Shown: positions 1-7,446 of the stretch, in pieces
Numbering within the stretch: the stretch's first letter is position 1
How the letters are laid out: every line of letters starts with the position of its first letter
DNA from: an uncultured Oscillospiraceae bacterium
GTDB lineage: Bacteria; Bacillota; Clostridia; Oscillospirales; Oscillospiraceae
Direction: 5' to 3'
DNA: 64,000 nt
Assembly: GCA_900763705.1 (NCBI GenBank)
Contig: CAAFLG010000064.1
Coordinates: 1 to 64,000 of the forward strand
Notes under the pieces: model-generated
Told to the model about the DNA's origin: nothing
Seen by the model: the letters and a program-made list of their open reading frames with translations, nothing else
Database searches by the model: none
Translations under genes and position numbers: made by a program

Positions 1-1
1 C

Positions 2-949
2 GAGCGCTGCGCGTCGGGCCGCGCGATCGTGCGCCGCCTGCTGGCGCTGGCCATTCCCATCACCATCGCCTCGTCGATGGTGTCCATCATCACGCTGATC
101 GACACCTCGCTCGTGCAGGGACAGCTCCAGAACGCGCTGGGTTACTCGCTCGATGAGACCCGCGCGCTCTACGGCAACTATTCCGCCTGCATGGACCTCT
201 ACAACCTGCCCTCCTCGCTCATGGTCGCGCTCACGGCTTCGGTCATTCCGGCAGTCTCCGCCTCCATCACGCAGCACAACGAAAAGCAGACCGCGCGCAT
301 CGTGCGCTCGTCCTTCCGCGTCACGGCGCTGCTCGCCTTCCCGATGGGGCTTGGCCTGTGGTCGCTCAGCGGCCCTATTTTCCGTCTCTTTTATCCCCGC
401 TACGACGGTGCGCTCGGCGGGCAGCTGCTCTCGGTGCTCGGCATCGCGAGCATCTTCGTCTGCCTGATGCTCATCACAAACTCCATTCTGCAATCCTACG
501 GGCGGGTGAATGTTCCCATCTTCACCATGCTCATCGGCGGCGTTGTGAAGATCGTGCTCAACTATAACCTCACCGCCGTCCCGTCCATCAATATCCACGG
601 CGCGCCCATCGGCACGCTCGTGTGCTTTGCGCTCACAGCCATTTTAAACCTCATCGCTGTTTCGCGCGTCGCAGCCTTCCATCTCAATTATCCCGGCTAC
701 TTCCTGCGCCCGCTGCTCGCTTCCCTGGCGATGGCCTTCTCCGCGCGCAGCGTGTATGCGCTCTGCGCGCACTTTCTTCTTTCCGAGGATAGCGGCAGAA
801 CGATCATGCTCGTCTGCGTGGGTGCGGCGATTGCGGTGGCCGTCGTCGTATACGCTGTACTTGTCCTCGCCCTGCGGATTGTCACGCGCGATGACCTCGC
901 GCTGCTGCCCAAGGGTGACAAGCTCGCCCGCGTGCTCCATGTGCGCTAA
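2..949 (+). CDS. SpoVB/MurJ-like polysaccharide or lipid flippase, 5' end outside window
   Basis: The frame is open from base 2 with no convincing start, so this is the C-terminal part (about 315 residues) of a longer protein; the family is usually about 500-550 residues. It is almost entirely hydrophobic, with repeated transmembrane segments, a VRRLLALAIPITIASS-type helix start and an internal N-S-I-L-Q-S-Y-G-R-V-N-V-P-I region typical of MATE/MVF flippases of the SpoVB/YabM group. The family moves lipid-linked precursors across the membrane, often for spore cortex or wall synthesis. Its place directly before mazG, hup, yabO, yabP, yabQ and divIC matches the Bacillus order that contains yabM (spoVB paralogue). 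Family assignment is good; the exact substrate is unknown. Confidence 0.75.
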   Translation, partial: ERCASGRAIVRRLLALAIPITIASSMVSIITLIDTSLVQGQLQNALGYSLDETRALYGNYSACMDLYNLPSSLMVALTASVIPAVSASITQHNEKQTARIVRSSFRVTALLAFPMGLGLWSLSGPIFRLFYPRYDGALGGQLLSVLGIASIFVCLMLITNSILQSYGRVNVPIFTMLIGGVVKIVLNYNLTAVPSINIHGAPIGTLVCFALTAILNLIAVSRVAAFHLNYPGYFLRPLLASLAMAFSARSVYALCAHFLLSEDSGRTIMLVCVGAAIAVAVVVYAVLVLALRIVTRDDLALLPKGDKLARVLHVR

Positions 950-1004
950 AACCCCTGTAAAATCAGGGAAATTCCGAGAAACACCTTGCATTGGGAGGGA
1001 AACT

Positions 1005-1796
1005 ATGGTAAATTATCCTGAGAAAGCGACTTATACGTACGAGGACCTTGTTCAAATCCTGCGCATTCTGCGCGCGCCGGGCGGCTGTCCGTGGGACCGC
1101 GAGCAGACGCATAAAAGCAACCGCCGCAACTTCCTCGAAGAGGCTTACGAAGCCGCCGAGGCTTTCGATCTCGACGATCCGGAGCTGATGGAAGAAGAGC
1201 TTGGCGATATGCTGATGCAGGTCCTCATGAATATCCACATGGAAGAGGACGCCGGCCGTTTCACAACGGACGACGTGACTGATCATGTCGTGAGAAAGCT
1301 CATTTTCCGCCATCCGCACGTATTTGCCTCCGCTTCTGCCGACACGAGCGAGCAGGTGCTCGTCAACTGGGACAAGCTCAAACGGCAGGAAAAGGGCCAG
1401 CGCACCACGGCCGAGGCGATGGATTCCGTCGCCCGCTCGCTCCCCGCCCTCTGGCGGGCGGACAAGCTCCAGAGCAAGGCCGCAAAAGCGGGCTTCGAGT
1501 TCTCCGATGTTTCCGGCGCGCTCGACAAGCTCGACGAGGAAACGCAGGAGCTGCGCGAAGCCGTTGAAAACGGCACGAATTTTGAAGAAGAGCTCGGTGA
1601 TGTGCTCTTTGCCGCCGTCAAGATCGGCCGCTTCTGCGGCGTCGACCCCGAGGCCGCGCTCGAGAAGACCTGCGAAAAATTTATCGCCCGCTTCCGCAAG
1701 GTGGAGGAGGCCGCGAGCGCGCGCGGAGAGGAGCTTTCCTCCCTGCCGCTCGACAAGCTCACCGCGCTGTGGAACGAGGCCAAGCAAGCTCAATGA
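1005..1796 (+). CDS. mazG: Nucleoside triphosphate pyrophosphohydrolase MazG
   Basis: A 263-residue protein with two MazG domains. The first has the signature around LRAPGGCPWDREQTH and the metal-binding EExxE/ExxD pattern (LEEAYEAAEAFD followed by EELGDMLMQV). The second repeats it (DEETQELREA, EELGDVLFAAVKIG). It hydrolyses NTPs to NMP and pyrophosphate and is thought to clear non-canonical nucleotides. The ATG at 1005 follows a GGGAGGG ribosome site; the open frame upstream overlaps the flippase gene and is not needed. Length equals the E. coli two-domain form; the N-terminal methylase domain of Bacillus YabN is absent. It lies in the spoVB-mazG-hup-yabO run. Confidence 0.93.
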   Translation: MVNYPEKATYTYEDLVQILRILRAPGGCPWDREQTHKSNRRNFLEEAYEAAEAFDLDDPELMEEELGDMLMQVLMNIHMEEDAGRFTTDDVTDHVVRKLIFRHPHVFASASADTSEQVLVNWDKLKRQEKGQRTTAEAMDSVARSLPALWRADKLQSKAAKAGFEFSDVSGALDKLDEETQELREAVENGTNFEEELGDVLFAAVKIGRFCGVDPEAALEKTCEKFIARFRKVEEAASARGEELSSLPLDKLTALWNEAKQAQ

Positions 1797-1874
1797 TCGA
1801 GGGCCATCCCGCCTTTTGTCATATATCCCCGGAACACACCCCATTCCGGATCAACAAATCAGGAGGATCTATCG

Positions 1875-2150
1875 ATGAACAAGACTGAACTCATTGCTGC
1901 CGTTGCAGAAAAAGCAAGCATTTCCAAGAAGGAGTCCGAGGTCGTGATCAATGCCGCCCTCGACACCATTATCGACTCTCTCAAGAACGACGAAAAGGTC
2001 CAGCTCGTCGGCTTCGGCTCTTTCGAGACCAAGCACCGCGCCGAGCGCACCGGCCGCAATCCCAAGACCAAGGAGAGCATCACCATCGCCGCTTCCAAGG
2101 TCCCGACCTTCAAGGCCGGCAAGGCTTTCAAGGATGCCGTTGCGGAGTAA
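1875..2150 (+). CDS. hup: DNA-binding protein HU
   Basis: 91 residues, the normal HU length. It starts MNKTELIAAVAEK and has the diagnostic VQLVGFGSFE beta-arm base and the GRNPKTKESITI arm, ending in PTFKAGKAFKDAVAE. HU is a homodimeric nucleoid protein that bends DNA. AGGAGG lies about 8 bases before the ATG. Its insertion between mazG and yabO is common in Clostridia. A GC-rich hairpin with a T-rich tail follows the stop, so it may be expressed partly on its own. Confidence 0.97.
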   Translation: MNKTELIAAVAEKASISKKESEVVINAALDTIIDSLKNDEKVQLVGFGSFETKHRAERTGRNPKTKESITIAASKVPTFKAGKAFKDAVAE

Positions 2151-2182
2151 GCTCCCTAGCAAACAAGACCTTTTGAGAATAG

Positions 2183-2216
2183 GCGGCGGCGCGATGCGCC
2201 GCCGCTCGTTTCTTTT
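2183..2216 (+). terminator. Hairpin after hup
   Basis: A 10-bp perfect GC stem (2183-2192 with 2196-2205, loop GAT) is followed by TCGTTTCTTTT. It looks like a moderate rho-independent terminator between hup and yabO. Confidence 0.6.
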
Positions 2217-2241
2217 CATCTGAAAAAAGGAGGCAGCTTTC

Positions 2242-2493
2242 ATGCGGCTCGACAAATATCTCAAAGTCTCGCGGCTCATCAAGCGCCGCACCGTTGCCAA
2301 CGAAGCCTGCGACGGCGGCCGCGTCACAGTCAACGGCAAGGTCGCCCGCGCGTCCTACGACGTGAAGATCGGCGACGTGATCGCGCTGCACTTCGGCGAG
2401 CGCACGCTCGCCGTCGAGGTGCTCGACGTTTCCGAGACCGCCGGCAAGAGCGAGGCATCTCTCCTCTACCGCGAGGTTCCCGCCCAGGACTGA
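2242..2493 (+). CDS. rqcP: RqcP/YabO S4-domain RNA-binding protein
   Basis: An 83-residue single S4 domain: MRLDKYLKVSRLIKRRTVANEACDGG, then VNGKVARASYDVKIGD. YabO, now named RqcP, binds the 50S subunit with RqcH and helps Ala-tailing of stalled nascent chains in ribosome quality control. AAAGGAGG precedes the ATG. Position after mazG and before yabP is conserved in spore formers. A strong terminator follows, separating it from yabP. Confidence 0.92.
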   Translation: MRLDKYLKVSRLIKRRTVANEACDGGRVTVNGKVARASYDVKIGDVIALHFGERTLAVEVLDVSETAGKSEASLLYREVPAQD

Positions 2494-2509
2494 GGCGTAC
2501 TATTCCGGA

Positions 2510-2549
2510 CGCGCCCTTCATACATTGTGGTATGGAGGGCGCGTTTTTT
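2510..2549 (+). terminator. Strong terminator between yabO and yabP
   Basis: A 14-bp stem with one G-T wobble (2510-2523 with 2530-2543, loop ATTGTG) is followed by TTTTTT. This splits the conserved yabO-yabP cluster into separate transcription units, which fits a housekeeping yabO and sporulation-specific yabPQ. Confidence 0.85.
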
Positions 2550-2580
2550 CGCGCCACGCAAGCGAAAGGACGGTTCGGCT

Positions 2581-2862
2581 ATGACCTATGATCTTTCCCC
2601 CGCTTCTCCCCAGCACATCGAGCTGAGCGGCCGCGAGCACCTGAGCGTCACGGGCGTGGAGGATGTGGACCGCTTCGACGAAAATGAGATCGTGATGACG
2701 ACCGCCGAGGGCGCGCTCGTCGTCACGGGCGAAAACCTGCACATCGGCAAGCTCAGCATCGACGGCGGCGAGCTGCACGTGGACGGGCGCATCGACTCTG
2801 TTGCCTTCGAGGATGTATCCGCGGGGCGCGGCGGCTTTTTATCGCGCCTGCTCGGAGGATAA
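2581..2862 (+). CDS. yabP: Sporulation protein YabP (YabP/YqfC family)
   Basis: 93 residues, matching the YabP/YqfC spore protein family: HIELSGREHLSVTGVEDVDRFDENEIVM, then TAEGALVVTGENLHIGKL and LHVDGRIDSVAFED. In Bacillus it is made in the mother cell and is needed for efficient sporulation; its molecular role is unknown. The ATG at 2581 opens the conserved sequence; the upstream in-frame codons come from the terminator stem and are excluded. The yabQ ATG follows 3 bases after the stop, so the two are translationally close. Confidence 0.88.
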   Translation: MTYDLSPASPQHIELSGREHLSVTGVEDVDRFDENEIVMTTAEGALVVTGENLHIGKLSIDGGELHVDGRIDSVAFEDVSAGRGGFLSRLLGG

Positions 2863-2865
2863 GGC

Positions 2866-3507
2866 ATGGGCTTTCCGCTCTCCGCGCAGGCGCAGGGCTT
2901 TCTTTCCTCGCTCCTGCTCGGCTTCTCGCTCGCGCTCATCTACGATCTGCTGCGCGCCCTGCGCCTGAGCCGCCGCGATCTTGCCTTTCTCACGCCGCTT
3001 TGCGATGCGCTCTACTGCGCGCTCTTTGCGCTGCTCGTCTTCCTCTTTTCCCTGCGCGCGGCGGGGGGCGAGCTGCGGCTCTACATGATCGCCTCGGCGC
3101 TCTGCGGCGCGCTCTTTTACTTTCTCGTCTGCGCACGCTTCTTTCGCCCGCTGTGGGCGCTCTGGGCAGGAGTTTTGCTCGCGCTGCTCTCGCTTCTCAC
3201 CGCGCCGCTGCGCGCGCTGAAAAGACTTTATGGTAAACTTGCCAAACTTTGCAAAAGATACTTTCTTTTTTCCAAAAAGCGGCTTATAATAAAGGCGTAT
3301 GAGCGCAGGGCACTGCACTCGATCCGCCGCACGCGGAAAAAGGGAGGGGAAGAGCATGGCGAAAGGAACAAAGCAGCCGAAAAAACGCACCAGTCCGCTG
3401 ACGATGCTCGTCATCGCGGTTTTGATCGTGCTCGTGGGCGTGCAGCTCATCCACCTCAGAGGGCAGATCGAGCAGGCGCAGAGCGAACTGACGGATCTTC
3501 GCGGTGA
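2866..3507 (+). CDS. yabQ: Sporulation membrane protein YabQ, with C-terminus overprinted on divIC
   Basis: The first about 125 residues form a set of hydrophobic helices (AQGFLSSLLLGFSLALIYDLLRALR and three to four more) followed by a basic stretch, as in YabQ, a spore-cortex-related membrane protein. The frame stays open 152 bases past the divIC start, giving about 50 extra residues rich in H, R, A and Q that look like an out-of-frame reading of divIC. YabQ proteins usually end near where divIC begins. The tail may be translated but is probably not conserved; a frameshift or lost stop is the alternative. The coupling yabP-yabQ-divIC is the standard order. Confidence 0.82.
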   Translation: MGFPLSAQAQGFLSSLLLGFSLALIYDLLRALRLSRRDLAFLTPLCDALYCALFALLVFLFSLRAAGGELRLYMIASALCGALFYFLVCARFFRPLWALWAGVLLALLSLLTAPLRALKRLYGKLAKLCKRYFLFSKKRLIIKAYERRALHSIRRTRKKGGEEHGERNKAAEKTHQSADDARHRGFDRARGRAAHPPQRADRAGAERTDGSSR

Positions 3508-3652
3508 ACTCGACGCCGCCAAGCAGGAGAACGATTCGCTCGCCTCGGCGCTGGAAAAGGCCGACGATCCTGCCTTTTTGCAGGAGCTGGCGCGCGATCA
3601 GCTCGGCTATGTCACGCCGGGTGAAAAGTCCTTCTACGATGTGAGCAACTAA
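3356..3652 (+). CDS. divIC: Septum formation initiator DivIC/FtsB family
   Basis: 98 residues: a short basic cytoplasmic tail, one transmembrane helix (about residues 15-33, LTMLVIAVLIVLVGVQL), then a coiled coil (QIEQAQSELTDLRGELDAAKQEN) and the typical end DPAFLQELARDQLGYVTPGEKSFYDV. DivIC/FtsB joins FtsL/DivIB at the septum. The ATG at 3356 follows GGGAGGGGAAG. It overlaps the yabQ reading frame by 152 bases. A terminator follows. Confidence 0.92.
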   Translation: MAKGTKQPKKRTSPLTMLVIAVLIVLVGVQLIHLRGQIEQAQSELTDLRGELDAAKQENDSLASALEKADDPAFLQELARDQLGYVTPGEKSFYDVSN

Positions 3653-3667
3653 AATCAAACGAACCTT

Positions 3668-3694
3668 AAAAGCGCCCTGCGGGGCGCTTTTTTT
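3668..3694 (+). terminator. Terminator after divIC
   Basis: A 10-bp stem (3668-3677 with 3682-3691) within a run of T. It closes the yabP-yabQ-divIC unit. Confidence 0.85.
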
Positions 3695-3902
3695 CGCGCA
3701 AAAAAAGGGGCCGCCGCCGCATTGCTGCGGCCGCGGCCCAAACGGGTGGGATATTGGAAAGCTTCCGATGCTTATGATACAAGCCCCGCGCGAAAACGTC
3801 AATGGGAGCTTTTGTCGCTTCTCCCCGCCTTTTGTCGAGATGGGTCGCGGCCGTACACTTTTGCCTTTTTGCACAAAAAATCCATTTTTACACATCGTTC
3901 AT
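3695..3902. other. Intergenic stretch without recognised gene
   Basis: About 200 bases between the divIC terminator and the hpf promoter. There is a GC-rich inverted section near 3708-3740 (CCGCCGCCGCA...TGCGGCCGCGG) and AT-rich sequence after 3840. Short open frames here have no ribosome site and run into hpf, so I do not call a gene. Confidence 0.5.
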
Positions 3903-3931
3903 TTGATATTCCCGACCATACGTGCTATAAT
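3903..3931 (+). promoter_or_regulatory. Sigma-A promoter of hpf
   Basis: TTGATA at 3903-3908, a 17-base spacer and a perfect TATAAT at 3926-3931. The hpf ATG is about 70 bases downstream. Confidence 0.8.
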
Positions 3932-4002
3932 GCAGAAAAGAGAACAGCAGCGCTCCCCCAGCGCCCGCCTTCTCTTCCTCACCAACGAAAGGAGCCAACA
4001 TC

Positions 4003-4554
4003 ATGAAATACACCTACACCTGCAAAAAGATCTCCCTGAACGATTCCGTGAAGGCCTACGCCGAGAAGAAGATCGGCAAGCTGGAAAAGTTTTTCAAGGA
4101 GGAGCCCGAGGCTTCTGTGACCTTCTCTGTTGAGAAGAAGAACCGCTGTGTCGCCGAGATCACGCTCCGCGGCGCAAACGGCACGCTGTTCCGCGCGGTA
4201 TGTGAGGACCCGGACGGCGATATGCGCGGCGCGATCGACGAGGCCTGCGCCCAGATCGAGCGCAAGATCCGCAAGAACAAGACGCGCCTTGCCAAGAACC
4301 TGCGCACCGAGGCCGTGCTCCCCGAGCTGCCCGAGGAATTCGAGCTGCACGAGGAGAGTGAGTTTGACATCGTGCGCACCAAGCGCTTCACGGTCAAGCC
4401 CATGGGTTCCGAGGAGGCCATTTTGCAGATGAACCTGCTGGGCCACAGCTTCTTCGTCTTCCGCAACACCGATTCCGCCGACGCGATCTGCGTTGTCTAC
4501 CGCCGCAACAACGGCGGCTACGGCATCATCGAAACGGAGGATGACGAGGACTAA
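4003..4554 (+). CDS. hpf: Ribosome hibernation promoting factor, long form
   Basis: 183 residues, the length of the long HPF of Gram-positive bacteria. The N-terminal domain (1 to about 100) has the S30AE pattern ISLNDSVKAYAEKKIGKLEKFF and AGAIDEACAQIERKIRK-like helix; the C-terminal domain (about 125-183, VRTKRFTVKPMGSEEAILQMNLLGHSFFVFRN) is the dimerisation module that joins two 70S ribosomes into inactive 100S particles. It has its own strong promoter and a good terminator, so it is monocistronic, as expected for a growth-phase or stress-controlled gene. Confidence 0.96.
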   Translation: MKYTYTCKKISLNDSVKAYAEKKIGKLEKFFKEEPEASVTFSVEKKNRCVAEITLRGANGTLFRAVCEDPDGDMRGAIDEACAQIERKIRKNKTRLAKNLRTEAVLPELPEEFELHEESEFDIVRTKRFTVKPMGSEEAILQMNLLGHSFFVFRNTDSADAICVVYRRNNGGYGIIETEDDED

Positions 4555-4575
4555 AGCCGTTAAAAGAGAATTCAG

Positions 4576-4607
4576 AAGGGGCGGAACTCCATTCCGCCCC
4601 TTTTTTT
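4576..4607 (+). terminator. Terminator after hpf
   Basis: An 11-bp stem (4576-4586 with 4592-4602, loop CTCCA) runs into seven T. Closely followed by the next promoter. Confidence 0.9.
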
Positions 4608-4621
4608 GTCTGCCCGTTTGT

Positions 4622-4629
4622 GGTATACT
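4622..4629 (+). promoter_or_regulatory. Extended -10 promoter candidate for the alcohol dehydrogenase
   Basis: TGG followed by TATACT (4624-4629) resembles an extended -10 element (TGnTATAAT). No good -35 box lies at the right distance; the T run of the hpf terminator falls there. Confidence 0.4.
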
Positions 4630-4664
4630 GGTCTAGTTATTTCAAAAAGAGGAGACCGCCCCCC

Positions 4665-5861
4665 ATGAATCCATTTTTCTGCCGCGCGTTCCAATGCTGC
4701 TTTGCTGTCGGCGCGCGTTTTCTGCCCTGGCGCACGCCGGAGGTCTATTCCGGCCCCGGCAGTCTCCTGCGCGTGGCGGACATTCTGAAAAAGGAAGGCC
4801 TGCGCCGCCCCTTCGTCGTCGCCAGCCGCCGCCAGTGCGCGGATGAGCACTTCCGCCGCTTGCAGGAAGTGCTCGACGAGCAGGACATCCTGCTCTCCGT
4901 CTACTCTGCCGTTGAGCCGAATCCCTCGGTCGAAACGGTCGAGAAGATCGCCGCGCAGTACCGGCTCGACCGCTGCGACTGCTTCCTCGTCATCGGCGGC
5001 GGCTCACCGATGGACGCGGCCAAGGCCGCCGCGGCGCGCCTTGCCCGAGCGGAGAAGACCGTTCCCCAGCTCGGCGGACTTTTGAAGGTTCGCCGCCGCA
5101 TCCCGACGCTCATCGCCGTGCCGACCACCGCCGGCACCGGCTCGGAAACGACCATCGCCGCCGTCGTGACCGACGATCACCACAAGTATTCGATCTCCGA
5201 CCTCTGCCTCATCCCGCGCTACGCGATCTTAGACCCCACGCTTTCGACCGCTCTGCCGCCGCGCATCACGGCGGAGACCGGCATGGACGCGCTGACGCAC
5301 GCGGTCGAGGCCTATCTGAGCCGCTTTTACAACACCGCCAGGACCCGCGCGCAGGCCGAGAGCGCCGTTGTGACCATCTTTTCCCACCTTGAGCGCGCGT
5401 ACCGCGACGGCGCGTCGCTCCCCGACCGCGCGGCGATGCTGCAAGCCTCCTTTGACGCGGGAGCCGCCTTCACGCGCGCGAGCGTCGGCAATGTGCACGC
5501 CATCGCGCACACGCTCGGCGGGCTCTACGGCACGGCCCACGGCCTTGCGAACGCCGTGCTGCTGCCCATCGTGCTGGAGGATTACGGCGCTGCCGCCTAT
5601 CCGCGCCTTGCCCGCCTCGCCCGTCTTACCGGCCTCCCGGGAGAGAGCGACGAAGCGTGCGCCAAGGCGTTTATCGCTGAGATCCGCGCGATGAACGCGC
5701 GCATGGGCATCCCCGACCGCTTTGACTGCATCCGCGAAGAGGACATCCCCCAGATGGCCGCCTGGGCGAGCAGCGAAGCGAACCCCGTCTATCCCGTCCC
5801 GGTCATCTACGACCGCGCGCGCTTCATGCGCGTCATCGAGCGTGCGCGCCGCGCCGCCTGA
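4665..5861 (+). CDS. Iron-containing alcohol dehydrogenase family protein
   Basis: 398 residues from the ATG at 4665, preceded by AGAGGAG. It shows the group III fold: a GGGSPMDAAKAAA nucleotide-binding loop, PTTAGTGSETT, and the metal site GMDALTHAVEAY (Asp and His) with AIAHTLGGLYGTAHG (two His). Such enzymes reduce aldehydes or oxidise alcohols with NAD(P)H; the substrate cannot be read from the sequence. It is followed by pssA after 44 bases with a weak ribosome site between, so they may be co-transcribed. The N-terminus (about 25 residues, Cys- and Phe-rich) is atypical but belongs to this start. Confidence 0.88.
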   Translation: MNPFFCRAFQCCFAVGARFLPWRTPEVYSGPGSLLRVADILKKEGLRRPFVVASRRQCADEHFRRLQEVLDEQDILLSVYSAVEPNPSVETVEKIAAQYRLDRCDCFLVIGGGSPMDAAKAAAARLARAEKTVPQLGGLLKVRRRIPTLIAVPTTAGTGSETTIAAVVTDDHHKYSISDLCLIPRYAILDPTLSTALPPRITAETGMDALTHAVEAYLSRFYNTARTRAQAESAVVTIFSHLERAYRDGASLPDRAAMLQASFDAGAAFTRASVGNVHAIAHTLGGLYGTAHGLANAVLLPIVLEDYGAAAYPRLARLARLTGLPGESDEACAKAFIAEIRAMNARMGIPDRFDCIREEDIPQMAAWASSEANPVYPVPVIYDRARFMRVIERARRAA

Positions 5862-5905
5862 GTCCCCCGCAAATCCCCATATTCCAAAAAGGATCGAAAA
5901 AATTT

Positions 5906-6529
5906 ATGCTTGGAGTTTACGACTATACCGTTCTTGCGACTTATCTTGCGCTGCTGCTCGGCCTCAACGGCATCTATGCCGCCGCGCAGTCGCGCCCCCT
6001 CCCCGCCATGCTGTGCCTGATGCTCGCTGGCCTGCTCGACGCCTTCGACGGGCGCATCGCCCGCACGAAAAAGAACCGCAGCGAGGTGGAAAAGCGCTTT
6101 GGCATCCAGATCGACTCGCTCAATGACCTGGTCTGCTTTGGCGTGCTGCCCGCCGCCATCGGCTGGTCGACGGGATGCAGCGCGCCGTGGTTCCTCGCCA
6201 CGATGTCGTTTTTTGCGCTCTGCGCGCTCATCCGCCTCGCCTATTTCAACGTGACGGAGGAGGAGCGGCAGGACAAGACAAACGAGAACCGCCGCTATTA
6301 CCTCGGCCTTCCGGTCACGTCCTCGGCCTTCGTCATGCCGTTTTTCTACCTGCTCGCGCTCTATGCCGGCAGAAACGCCGCTATCCTTTATGCCATCGGG
6401 GCGTTTTTGCTCGGCGTGCTCTACATTTCGCCCCTGCGCATCAAAAAGATCGGGCTGCGCGGCGTCGCGCTGCTCTCCGCCGTCGGCCTTGCCGAATTTG
6501 CCGCGCTGGTGCACATGATCCGGGCGTAA
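5906..6529 (+). CDS. pssA: CDP-diacylglycerol--serine O-phosphatidyltransferase
   Basis: 207 residues, six or so transmembrane helices, and the CDP-alcohol phosphotransferase motif DG-x2-AR-...-G-x3-D-x3-D (DGRIAR, then GIQIDSLNDLVCFG). The spacer between AR and G is 12 residues instead of the usual 8, a variant I have the impression is frequent in Clostridia. The IDSLNDLVCFGVLPA end is typical of PssA, which makes phosphatidylserine at the membrane. It follows the alcohol dehydrogenase and ends before a strong terminator shared with the convergent SpoIIQ-like gene. Confidence 0.85.
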   Translation: MLGVYDYTVLATYLALLLGLNGIYAAAQSRPLPAMLCLMLAGLLDAFDGRIARTKKNRSEVEKRFGIQIDSLNDLVCFGVLPAAIGWSTGCSAPWFLATMSFFALCALIRLAYFNVTEEERQDKTNENRRYYLGLPVTSSAFVMPFFYLLALYAGRNAAILYAIGAFLLGVLYISPLRIKKIGLRGVALLSAVGLAEFAALVHMIRA

Positions 6530-6548
6530 TATCCCCACCAAAAAGCCG

Positions 6549-6586
6549 AAGGAAGGGCTGAGAGAGTTCTCAGCCCTTCCTTTTTT
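6549..6586. terminator. Terminator after pssA
   Basis: A 12-bp stem (6551-6562 with 6569-6580) followed by TTTTTT. It lies just after the stop of the convergent minus-strand gene and may stop both. Confidence 0.88.
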
Positions 6587-7326
6587 CACTTGAGGAACGT
6601 CTCCGGGTCACAGGGCACGCCGTCCTTCGTCACGCCGAAGTGCAAATGCGCGGGGATGGCGAATTCAGCGATGGACGTGCAGCCCACTGAGCCGATGACC
6701 TCGCCCGCCGAAACGTGCTGCCCCTCGCTGACCGTCGGCACGGACTGGAGGTTGGAATAGATCGTCTCATACCCGCCGTCGTGCGCGATGGTCACGCTCG
6801 TGCCCATGAGGTCGTCGTCGATGACCTGCGTCACCGTGCCGCTGCACGCGGCGAGCACCTGCGTGCCGACCTCGGCGGCGATGTCCACGCCGCTGTGCGT
6901 GCGCCAGTCACCGAGCGTCTCGTTGTACTTGAGCTCATCGACGGAGAAGACCGCGAGCGTCTCCCCCACAAGGGGCGCGACGACGAGGCGCGGCTCCTCG
7001 GGCGCAATGCCCGCGCTGCTCTCCGCGGCCGGGACGCTGTCCTCCACGCCCGTCGCCTCGTCCATCACGCTGATCTCCGCACTCTCTTCGGGCGGGATGA
7101 GCAAAGCATCGTCAAAGTCCGCTTCCGGCATCTCTGCCGCCTTTTCCTCCTGCGCAGGAAGCTCCACCTTTGCGCTCGCCTCCTCCGCGTCCCGATCCGT
7201 CGTGCTGCCCGGCAGCAGCGTCCAATAGCCCGCGACGGCCAGCGCCGTCACACCGAGGAACAGGGCTATGTATAAGCCCGTCCCGCCGAAGAAATGCCGC
7301 TTTGCGCGGCCGTTCGATCCTGCCAT
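6586..7326 (-). CDS. SpoIIQ-like M23 (LytM) peptidase-domain membrane protein
   Basis: 246 residues from the ATG at 7326 (GGAAAGGA upstream). An N-terminal cytoplasmic basic segment and one transmembrane helix (about residues 20-38) precede an acidic, low-complexity linker and a C-terminal M23 domain. The domain carries THSGVDIAAEVGTQVLAACSG (His and Asp ligands) and HLHFGV (HxH), so the zinc site looks complete. The layout, size and the YNETLGDWRTHSG lead resemble SpoIIQ, the forespore half of the channel with SpoIIIAH in sporulation. A vegetative M23 endopeptidase is the alternative. Flanked on both sides by terminators, it is monocistronic. Confidence 0.75.
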   Translation of the reverse strand: MAGSNGRAKRHFFGGTGLYIALFLGVTALAVAGYWTLLPGSTTDRDAEEASAKVELPAQEEKAAEMPEADFDDALLIPPEESAEISVMDEATGVEDSVPAAESSAGIAPEEPRLVVAPLVGETLAVFSVDELKYNETLGDWRTHSGVDIAAEVGTQVLAACSGTVTQVIDDDLMGTSVTIAHDGGYETIYSNLQSVPTVSEGQHVSAGEVIGSVGCTSIAEFAIPAHLHFGVTKDGVPCDPETFLK

Positions 7327-7382
7327 GTCGTTTCCTTTCCGCCGCGCGCGTCGCGGCTCATCCAAAAGTTCCACGGAGCTGC

Positions 7383-7425
7383 AAAAAAGCTCTGACGGTA
7401 GTTTGTACCGTCAGAGCTTTTTCTA
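7383..7425. terminator. Bidirectional terminator between gpmI and the M23 gene
   Basis: A 16-bp perfect stem (7385-7400 with 7406-7421, loop GTTTG) with A and T runs on the two sides. It stops the minus-strand pgk-tpiA-gpmI transcript before the M23 gene. Confidence 0.9.
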
Positions 7426-7446
7426 AACCTGTTTTGATTCGATTTT

